DNA of 8,287 nucleotides from Atopobiaceae bacterium (GTDB taxonomy: Bacteria; Actinomycetota; Coriobacteriia; Coriobacteriales; Atopobiaceae), in contig JAFWLX010000275.1 of assembly GCA_017510875.1 (NCBI GenBank), positions 1 to 8,287 on the forward strand, in the 5' to 3' direction. The notes under the pieces were generated by a model, which saw nothing but the letters and a program-made list of their open reading frames with translations, had not been told where the DNA came from and searched no databases. This document shows, in pieces, positions 1-6,100 of this stretch. The first letter of the stretch is position 1. Each line of letters opens with the position of its first letter. The position numbers and the translations under genes are program-made.

Positions 1-42
1 GTACTGCCGCAAATTACTTAGCAACTTTCTAATGATATCCAT
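1..42 (-). CDS. 5' end of a minus-strand gene running off the left edge (14 codons)
   Basis: The complement reads ATG at 42-40 and stays open to base 1, giving MDIIRKLLSNLRQY. A strong Shine-Dalgarno sequence, GGGGAGGAG, lies about five bases before the ATG (complement of roughly 48-56), and a promoter-like pair lies further upstream (73-100). These support a real start, although only 14 residues are visible. A short basic, amphipathic start of this kind is seen in membrane proteins such as ABC exporter half-transporters with fused permease and ATPase, but this fragment cannot establish a family. The gene is divergent from udk and shares its upstream region of about 245 bases. Confidence 0.5.
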   Translation of the reverse strand, partial: MDIIRKLLSNLRQY

Positions 43-72
43 GTGCTCTCCTCCCCAACGTTGCACTCCCTA

Positions 73-100
73 TTCATAGCACGTATTGGTACCATGACAG
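73..100 (-). promoter_or_regulatory. Candidate sigma-70-type promoter for the left-edge minus-strand gene
   Basis: On the minus strand, CTGTCA (complement of 95-100) is followed after 16 bases by TATGAA (complement of 73-78). A TG one base before the -10 gives an extended -10 element (TGCTATGAA). The -10 lies about 30 bases upstream of the ATG at 42. The match is by eye to the bacterial consensus; no transcript data support it. Confidence 0.35.
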
Positions 101-160
101 ATGAGACGGACGTCATCAGTCAGTTTTAGTTGGTAATCGTTTGGTGCCGTTTTTGGTCAC

Positions 161-255
161 AGCGGAACAGCAGGGGGCAGCCCCTTTCTGTTCCACAAGG
201 CAAGGTGGCAACCCGTTTAAAGGAACAGAAAGGGACTGTCCCATGCTGCTCCGCT
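161..255. repeat. REPIN-like pair of inverted palindromes upstream of udk
   Basis: Bases 161-194 and 222-255 are inverted copies of each other over 34 bases with four mismatches, separated by a 27-base spacer. Each arm is itself a hairpin. In the left arm GGAACAG (164-170) pairs with CTGTTCC (188-194), and AGGGG (172-176) pairs with CCCCT (181-185). In the right arm GGAACAG (222-228) pairs, with one mismatch, with CTGCTCC (246-252), and GGGA (232-235) pairs with TCCC (239-242). Two REP palindromes facing each other across a short spacer is the defining layout of a REPIN, the element mobilised in trans by RAYT (Y1-type) transposases. No such transposase is in the window, so its mobility and repeat number are inferred. 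Confidence 0.65.
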
Positions 256-286
256 ACGGTTTATAGGGCACAAACGGCAGGAAAGG

Positions 287-916
287 ATGCTCACGGTGAA
301 CAAGATGTTGGTTGTAGGCATTGCAGGAGGTACCGCAAGTGGCAAGACAACCATCGCCAAAAAGATAGCGGAGCTGTTGGGAGGCAACGTTGCCCGCATT
401 GAGCACGACAGCTACTACCGCGCACATCACGAGCTGACCTATGACGAGCGCACGCAGCTTAACTATGACCATCCTGACTCGTTTGAGACCGAGCTTTTGG
501 TGCAGCATCTTGAGGCCCTGCGACGCGGCGAGAGCGTAGAGGTGCCCGTGTACGACTACTCCATCTACGACCGCACGGACCAGACCATTACCCTGGCTCC
601 GCCACGTGCGCTTATAGTTGAGGGAATCATGATCTTTGAGCACCCCGAGCTGCGCAAGCAGTTTGACCTTAAGGTGTTTGTGGACTGCGATGCCGACGTG
701 CGCATCCTGCGCCGCGCGCTGCGCGACGTGCAGGAGCGTGGACGCAGCCTAGAGAGCGTAGTCAACCAATACCTAGAGACGGTAAAGCCCATGCACGAGG
801 CCTATGTTGAGCCCTCCAAGCGCCACGCCGACATCATTGTGTCCACGCTTGTTGATTGCACACCCGCCATTGACGTGCTGAGCCGATACCTTAACGACTA
901 CACCAAGAAGTCGTAG
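287..916 (+). CDS. udk: Uridine kinase (uridine/cytidine monophosphokinase)
   Basis: This cytoplasmic P-loop kinase phosphorylates uridine and cytidine to UMP and CMP in pyrimidine salvage, using ATP or GTP. Counting from the ATG at 287, the Walker A loop GGTASGKT is at residues 14-21, the DSYY nucleoside-side motif at 41-44, NYDHPDSFE at 59-67, the substrate-lid segment PVYDYSIYDR at 87-96, the Walker B-like strand LIVEGIMIF at 109-117, and the lid RDVQERGRS at 146-154. The 209-residue length is normal for bacterial Udk. The start is ambiguous. ATG 287 has AGGA only four bases upstream, whereas GTG 296 has AAAGGA (282-287) eight bases upstream and gives a start more typical of the family (MNKMLVVGIAGG). 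It is followed after two bases by the HAD gene, so the two are probably co-transcribed. The REPIN-like element ends 31 bases upstream. Confidence 0.93.
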   Translation: MLTVNKMLVVGIAGGTASGKTTIAKKIAELLGGNVARIEHDSYYRAHHELTYDERTQLNYDHPDSFETELLVQHLEALRRGESVEVPVYDYSIYDRTDQTITLAPPRALIVEGIMIFEHPELRKQFDLKVFVDCDADVRILRRALRDVQERGRSLESVVNQYLETVKPMHEAYVEPSKRHADIIVSTLVDCTPAIDVLSRYLNDYTKKS

Positions 917-918
917 CC

Positions 919-1398
919 ATGAAGGCCATCTTCCTGGACATTGACGGCGTCATTGCCACACCCACCAGCGTGCGGCTCAACTTCTTGCTTGGGCGCGGGC
1001 CTGCCAACCAGTGGTACGATGCGGTCTCGCTGGACTACCTGGGACGATTGGTGCGTCAGACGGGAGCGGTGGTGGTGCTCGCCTCTACCTGGCGCGAGGA
1101 CCTAGAGCACGAGAATCCCTTGTCGCGTGCCATCATGGACAACCTGTTTGAGCAGCTTGACCGCGTGGGGGCACCCGTATTTGACATGACGCCAGTGCTG
1201 CACAGGGCCGACCGATCGGCCGAGATTGGCGCCTGGCTCGATACGCACCCCTGCGAGGCATACGTAATCTTTGACGACCTCGCGCACTTTGACGAACGTC
1301 CCGAGGTATGCGAGGGCCACCTCGTGCTGATTGATGAGAGCGACGGAATACGCTACCAGCACTTCTATCGCGCGCTGGAGATCCTGGAGCGCGTCTGA
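919..1398 (+). CDS. Small HAD-superfamily hydrolase, HAD_SAK_2-like
   Basis: The 159-residue protein has the compact HAD core without a large cap. Motif I is FLDIDGV, with the nucleophile and acid-base pair D7 and D9. Motif II is LASTWRE (S56, followed by W58-R59). The closing acidic motif is VIFDD (D119-D120). The conserved RSAEIGAWL helix (99-107) and the late HLVLIDESDGI strand match the family named after the HAD domain of 'Swiss army knife' RNA repair proteins (HAD_SAK_2, PF18143). Freestanding members are common and mostly uncharacterised, so a phosphatase acting on a small phosphoester is a family-level inference. The ATG lies two bases after the udk stop with no clear Shine-Dalgarno, which suggests translational coupling. 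A nucleotide-related substrate is possible from context only. Its TGA stop is the first codon of the large inverted repeat that follows. Confidence 0.85.
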   Translation: MKAIFLDIDGVIATPTSVRLNFLLGRGPANQWYDAVSLDYLGRLVRQTGAVVVLASTWREDLEHENPLSRAIMDNLFEQLDRVGAPVFDMTPVLHRADRSAEIGAWLDTHPCEAYVIFDDLAHFDERPEVCEGHLVLIDESDGIRYQHFYRALEILERV

Positions 1399-1660
1399 CT
1401 CCGGTGATTGCGCCAGGGGGTTCGGGGGCGCTGCCTCCCACAGACCGTCCGGGCGGATACCCTCGGGACTCCGCTTCGGCTAAGCGCTCCGCCCTTACGG
1501 CGCGGCAGCTGCGGAACTCGGCTGCTGCGCAGCCTCAAACAGTCCTCGCTCCCGCCGCGCCGACGGGCGGAGCAGCCTCAGAAGTCGTCCCGAGGGTATC
1601 CGCCCGGACGGTCTGTGGGAGGCAGCGCCCCCGAACCCCCTGGCGCAATCACCGGAATCA
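1396..1660. repeat. Long inverted repeat between convergent stop codons; 69-bp arms are identical
   Basis: Bases 1401-1469 are the exact reverse complement of 1587-1655 (69 of 69). The symmetry continues outward with one mismatch to the two TGA stops: HAD stop at 1396-1398, and glycerate kinase stop at 1658-1660 read on the minus strand. Inside the arms, a second imperfect stem pairs 1486-1506 with 1554-1573, and a small palindrome (1520-1534) sits near the centre. The whole interval can therefore fold into one very long hairpin, in DNA or in a read-through transcript. There is no U-tract, so it is not a classical intrinsic terminator, but it could stop or process transcripts from both directions. 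The short open frames across it are GC-rich repeat translation, not genes. Confidence 0.9.
1469..1516 (+). repeat. Copy 1 of a dispersed GC-rich core repeat (inside the large inverted repeat)
   Basis: This 48-base segment starts CTCCGCTTCGGCT and ends CGCGGCAGCTGCGGAA. It recurs in the same orientation at 8241-8287, with one short indel region and one substitution (about 44 of 48 positions by eye). It contains small self-complementary pieces (CCGCTTCGG, GCAGCTGC). Both copies lie downstream of a plus-strand gene, which marks them as members of an intergenic repeat family. Confidence 0.75.
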
Positions 1661-2890
1661 CCCTGCGATAAGCGCGACCGCCACGTCGTTGACGTTGGTG
1701 CCTGTGGGACCCGTAACGATAAGGCCGTCAACTGCCTCAAGCGCATGATATGCGTCGTTATCCGCTAGGACCTCGTACACATCAAGGCCAGACGCACTCA
1801 GAGCGTCCAGCGTATCTCCGTCAACGTAGCCACCAGCGGCATCCGTTGGCCCGTCGGTGCCGTCCGAACCCACCGAGAAGACACAGGCAGACAGGCCCGC
1901 AATGCCAGGCGCGGCGGCAAGGGCCAGCTCTTGGTTGCGGCCACCCAGACCCCTGCCGGTCAGGCGTACCACAGTCTCGCCTCCCGCAATATAGGCCAGC
2001 TTTGCACCGTTGCCCACGTGGCTTCTGCATATGCTTGCCAGCATAGATCCTGCCTCCCTTGCCTCACATGAGAGCTGATCGGTGAGGTAGATAGGCTCGT
2101 ATCCCAAAGAGGCACACTGCTGGGCTGCTACAGAGCATAGCTCGCGTACGCTGCCCGTGATTATGGTTGTCACATTGTCCAGCTTTTTGGGCGTCTCGCG
2201 CATAAGAAGCTCGAGGGCCTGAGGTGACAGGCTTAGGTGGTACTTCTCCACAACGGCCATGGCCTGGGCACAGGTTGATGTGTCGGGATATGCGGGACCG
2301 CTGGCAATCATGTCAAGCGGGTCGCCCAAGATGTCGCTCAGGACAATGGCAAGCACCTTGGCGGGTGCACAAGCCTGAGCAAAACGGCCGCCCTTTACCG
2401 CCGAGAGGCGCTTGCGCACGGTGTTCATCTCAACGATGTTGGCTCCACATGCCAAAAGCTGGTTTGTAATGTCCTGCAGTTCTTCACCAGGGACGAGGGG
2501 CTTCTCAAAGAGCGCCGAGCCACCACCAGAAAGCAGGAAGATAACGGTGTCGTTATCGCTTAAGCCCTGCACCAGGTCCAGCACCTTTTGTGTGGCAGCA
2601 TAGGAGTTCTCGTCGGGCACGGGATGGCCCGCCTCGTAGCAGACCACACCAGGAATATCCCCTTTTACGTGGCCGTACTTGGTTACCACCACGCCTGCGT
2701 CCACATGTCCAAGACAGTCAACGGCAGCCTTTGCCATCTGCCAGGCAGCCTTACCCGCAGCCACAAGCAGCGTTTTGCCCGCATCCGACTGATAGCTGCT
2801 CAGGGCCCTCTGCACCGCCTTGTCGGGCAATACGGCTTTAATGCTTGCCGCCACAATCTGGTCTGCATCCTTGCGTAGCGCCTTGTTCAC
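1658..2890 (-). CDS. Glycerate 2-kinase, class II (GckA/TtuD type, DUF4147 + MOFRL)
   Basis: The enzyme phosphorylates D-glycerate with ATP, normally to 2-phosphoglycerate, and so feeds glycerate from serine, glyoxylate or tartrate breakdown into glycolysis in the cytoplasm. I chose GTG at 2890-2888 because AGAGGG lies six bases upstream (complement of 2897-2902) and the resulting MNKALRKDA start is typical. A longer frame from GTG 2920 adds 10 residues but lacks a ribosome binding site. In the 410-residue protein, the N-terminal DUF4147 domain shows VAAGKAA (K47), GHPVPDENS at 88-96, the phosphate-binding SGGGSAL at 121-127, NTVRKRLSAVKGG at 156-168 and SDILGDP at 185-191. The C-terminal MOFRL domain shows GGE at 303-305, GRGLGGRNQE at 312-321 and GSDGTDGPTDAAGG at 341-354. 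Length and motif order are normal and all motifs look intact. No serine, glyoxylate or tartrate gene is adjacent, so the source of glycerate is unknown. Confidence 0.92.
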   Translation of the reverse strand: MNKALRKDADQIVAASIKAVLPDKAVQRALSSYQSDAGKTLLVAAGKAAWQMAKAAVDCLGHVDAGVVVTKYGHVKGDIPGVVCYEAGHPVPDENSYAATQKVLDLVQGLSDNDTVIFLLSGGGSALFEKPLVPGEELQDITNQLLACGANIVEMNTVRKRLSAVKGGRFAQACAPAKVLAIVLSDILGDPLDMIASGPAYPDTSTCAQAMAVVEKYHLSLSPQALELLMRETPKKLDNVTTIITGSVRELCSVAAQQCASLGYEPIYLTDQLSCEAREAGSMLASICRSHVGNGAKLAYIAGGETVVRLTGRGLGGRNQELALAAAPGIAGLSACVFSVGSDGTDGPTDAAGGYVDGDTLDALSASGLDVYEVLADNDAYHALEAVDGLIVTGPTGTNVNDVAVALIAG

Positions 2891-2896
2891 AACGAA

Positions 2897-2902
2897 CCCT
2901 CT
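2897..2902 (-). promoter_or_regulatory. Ribosome binding site that decides the glycerate kinase start
   Basis: The complement reads AGAGGG, six bases before GTG 2890. Neither of the two upstream in-frame starts (GTG 2920 and the ATG at codon 5 of that longer frame) has a comparable site, so this favours the shorter protein. Confidence 0.55.
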
Positions 2903-2924
2903 TCCCATCTGCCATAACACCTAT

Positions 2925-2950
2925 CCACACCCTACTTTAGCAGGGTGTGG
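2925..2950. promoter_or_regulatory. 9-bp-arm palindrome in the divergent intergenic region, possible operator
   Basis: CCACACCCT (2925-2933) is perfectly complementary to AGGGTGTGG (2942-2950) across an 8-base gap. It lies 35 bases upstream of the glycerate kinase GTG, between two divergent genes. As DNA it has the size and symmetry of an operator for a dimeric regulator. As RNA it would be a leader hairpin in the kinase transcript. It has no U-tract and is in the wrong place to terminate either flanking gene. I do not recognise the motif as the site of a known regulator. Confidence 0.4.
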
Positions 2951-3056
2951 CAGCGTGCAGCGTGGATTGGGGGTTGCCCAACTCCGCACCCTTTACCCTT
3001 AAAGTCAGCCACAGCCGCACGGTCTTGATGGATAATGACCATGTCTATTGGAACTG

Positions 3057-3085
3057 CTTAGACGTATCAGGCAATTCTTTATAAC
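3057..3085 (+). promoter_or_regulatory. Weak candidate promoter for the surface protein gene
   Basis: TATAAC at 3080-3085 matches the -10 consensus at five of six positions. Seventeen bases upstream, CTTAGA (3057-3062) is only a partial -35 match. A start near 3092 would leave a leader of about 30 bases containing the AGGAGG site. The local sequence is more AT-rich than the flanking genes, as expected for a promoter. Confidence 0.3.
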
Positions 3086-3110
3086 GCAAACAGAATAGGT
3101 TGTCGTTAGA

Positions 3111-3116
3111 AGGAGG
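3111..3116 (+). promoter_or_regulatory. Ribosome binding site that decides the surface protein start
   Basis: A perfect AGGAGG at 3111-3116 directly abuts the ATG at 3117, so that ATG has no spacing and is unlikely to be used. It lies six bases before the ATG at 3123, the ideal distance, and that start gives a cleaner signal peptide (MHRRSPHLL). Confidence 0.75.
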
Positions 3117-3122
3117 ATGTTC

Positions 3123-6100
3123 ATGCATCGTAGGTCACCACATCTATTATTTCTGCTTATACTTACGGCGCTTATAGCGTTTGCTTTCTCGCCGCTAATC
3201 GCTTTGGCTGAAGAGGGCAACCTAGTGGCACAGGATGCTACCGACAACACCCTTCAGCTGGTTGAGGGCGATATTGTGTATGACTTTGTCCAGCCGGGCA
3301 CGCCGTGTGTCTCAAGCGACCCCAGCATTGCCTGGGTGGACGAGAGCGGCAACCTTAACGCACTCAAGGTAGGCACGGCCACCATCACAGATAACGAGCA
3401 GGTAGAGCATACCGTTATCGTCTCTGACTACACCGACGGCACGCCCGTTGTGGGCCGCCTTAAGATCCTGGCACGCTACAACGACTCCATGCAGTTCTAT
3501 GACGGCCATGTCTACCTGCTGTTTACCTCATACCAGGACGGCGTGACCGTAAGCGTGCCCGACCTCTACGGAGCCTACGAGATTTCTGACCAATACTATG
3601 CAGACATCAACGAGGACATTGCCAACGGATCAAACCACACTGGCACAGACACCGACCGGTACTTCACCTTTAACGACGACCTTACTGCCATGACGCTCAA
3701 CCGCGGACAGATTGTGACCATTGGCATGTACCGCGACTTTGACCTCTCGGTATTCCAAGCCGCCCTGGGCTGCCTGCAGAACAGCACAGCCTGGGCCAAG
3801 ATTGTTGCCGGCGGCAAGGAAGGCGTCGTCCTTTCCCTCTTTGAGTTCCTCAACACCGGCAAGATCACCGCTGACGAGGCCTTTGCCAAGCTGATGGCCG
3901 TTCTGGACGAGCTTGGCATTGACAAGACCGAGCTAGTTAACGGCGTTGTTGAGGGCGGCGTGTGCTTCAACCGCGAGCTGTACAACCAGAAGCTTGAGTA
4001 CGACCAGTTTGAGAACGTCACCTACGAGCTTGACATCACAGCCAAGCAGCTGGCCACCATGATGGCCTATCTAGGCGGCAACCTTAACAACTTCTCTGTC
4101 CTCAAGAACAGCTGCGCCACGGTGGCCCTGCGCGCCTGGAACGGCGCCATTGGCACCCGCAACGGCGAAGATACGGCCTACAAGCTCGACGCCACCGGCG
4201 AGGGCATCTTCTCGCTGATGGATGCTCCCAAGACCGTCCGTGACTGCATCGTCAAGAGGCTTCCCGGTTACTACCTCAACAACTCCGAGGGCGTTGCCGA
4301 GCCCGATGCCAGCTTCCAAGATGACACCGGTTGGGTCTACGTGAGCGCGCCCGAGCCCGTCACTCCAACAACCTTTGTCTACGATGACGAATCGCTGGTG
4401 ATTGACGACACCAAAAGCAACCTGACCTCGCTCGTCAACATCGCCAAAGCCCAGGCCGCCGTTGCCTACAGCATTGAGGGCCAAGAAATCCCCGTTTCCA
4501 TCGCAACCGAAGAGAGCGATGGGGCAACCACCATCACCAGTGTGGACTTTGACATCAATGGCACAACCGTCTCGCTGACCAAGGACTCTGAGCTTGAAGA
4601 TGGCGTCTGGTTTAAGGCAACGGTCGCCAATCCCCAGGAGGGCGAGAGCTACTACGTTACCGACGCCGAGGGCAATGCGCTTGCCAGCGAGTACGCCGAC
4701 GGCAGCCTGAGCTTTGGCACCAGCGCCCTGCCGGTCACCTTCAAGCTTGTGGGCAGCCAAGAGGGCACCCACAACGTACTGGCCACCTCTGTTGTAAACG
4801 GCGAGAAAGCCCAGGCTCAGACCGACATCTACTACAAGCAGGGTGACGAGAAGGTTGCCATCGCAGACACCGCCGACCTTGCCAGCGGTACCACCATCTA
4901 TGTAAAGGCCACGGTGGGCGAGGAGAACCTAACATACGTTCCTACCAGCATGACCCTGAACGACGTCTTCTTCATGGATGCCGAGCACTATGACGCCAAA
5001 GAGGACGCCTACGCCACCGCCATGCCCGAGAGCTACGCGACCCTTACGGTCACCTACGAGACGGCCACAGTCGACGCTTCAAGCGAAAACCTTGTTCAGG
5101 CCCAAGTCAATGACACGCTTGACGTCACAGACCACGCCGTGCTGTTGATTGGCGGCAGCGAGGCACCCGACGGCCTTGAGTGGGATATCATCGGAAGCCT
5201 TGACGAGGACGAGCCCGTAGTCTACGCGGACGACACCCACACCCAGCTTACTGCCAATGCCCCGGGCAGCGCTATTGTCTGGGCACACGCAAAGGGCAAC
5301 TACAACATTGGCGTGCCCTTTGGCATTGAGGTTGTAGAGAGCTTCGACAGCTTCTATCCCGTCAACTTTGATGACGAGACCGCCAAAAGCGCCACCATCA
5401 CCTACACCGAAGAAGGCGACGAATACCAGCAGGGCATCCCCTACTCCGGATATCGCGTGCCCGAGGGATCCACCATCTCGATCATTCCTGACAAGGTGGC
5501 CGGCAGCGTTATCTCGGAGGTCAAGCAAAACGGCAAGCCCGTGAAGCCTGGCGAAGTCATCACCGTACAGGGCGAGACCACCATCAAGGTTGGCGTACGT
5601 GAAGCCCGGATTGACATGCCCTCCAACATTCACCTTGCCTCACAGGATGACACCAAGAACCTGAATGCCAAGGTCAAGTACACCGGAATAATTGCGCAGT
5701 TCCTGCCCGTCTACTATGACAGCATCCGCTACGAGTCCTCTGACTCGCTGGTGCAAGTAAGCGAGGACGGCACGCTGAGCGTCACCGGCGAGATTCCCGA
5801 GGGTGGCAAGGCCGTATACGTCACCGCCTATGCGGGTGCGAGCAACGACACTGTCTCTGCTCGCTGCAGAGTAACCGTGGGCGACTATGCGGGCGACAAG
5901 GTTGTGGGCAAGCTTACCATCTGGGCACGCAGCATCTCTAGTGGCGAGCTGGTTGCGCACGGCGCAGTGGCCTTTACCACCTATGACGACCTAGACCTTG
6001 ACGCTAGCTTCTACCATTACTACAAGCCCAGCGAGGAATACACCAACCTCATGTACGCCTACGAGGACGACCCCGCAAGCTTTAGCAGCGACCCTGCCCT

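Noticed and set aside
195..221. CRISPR-like repeat-spacer arrangement upstream of udk
   Set aside because: There are only two repeat units and they are inverted relative to each other, which is not a CRISPR array.
130..402. A 90-codon plus-strand frame overlapping the REPIN-like element and the start of udk
   Set aside because: It is made of the palindromic repeat and the out-of-frame udk 5' end, and has no good start signal.
1401..1655. Insertion sequence with terminal inverted repeats
   Set aside because: The 117 bases between the arms encode no transposase, and no target-site duplication can be recognised. A MITE-like origin stays possible but unproven.
1396..1660. Classical intrinsic terminator between the convergent genes
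   Set aside because: The stem is far longer than usual and there is no U-tract on either strand, so it is listed as a repeat with a possible terminator role only.
1404..1748. Short plus-strand frames across the inverted repeat and into the 3' end of glycerate kinase
   Set aside because: Their peptides are Pro/Gly/Arg-rich translations of the palindrome, they have no ribosome binding site, and they overlap the kinase gene antisense.
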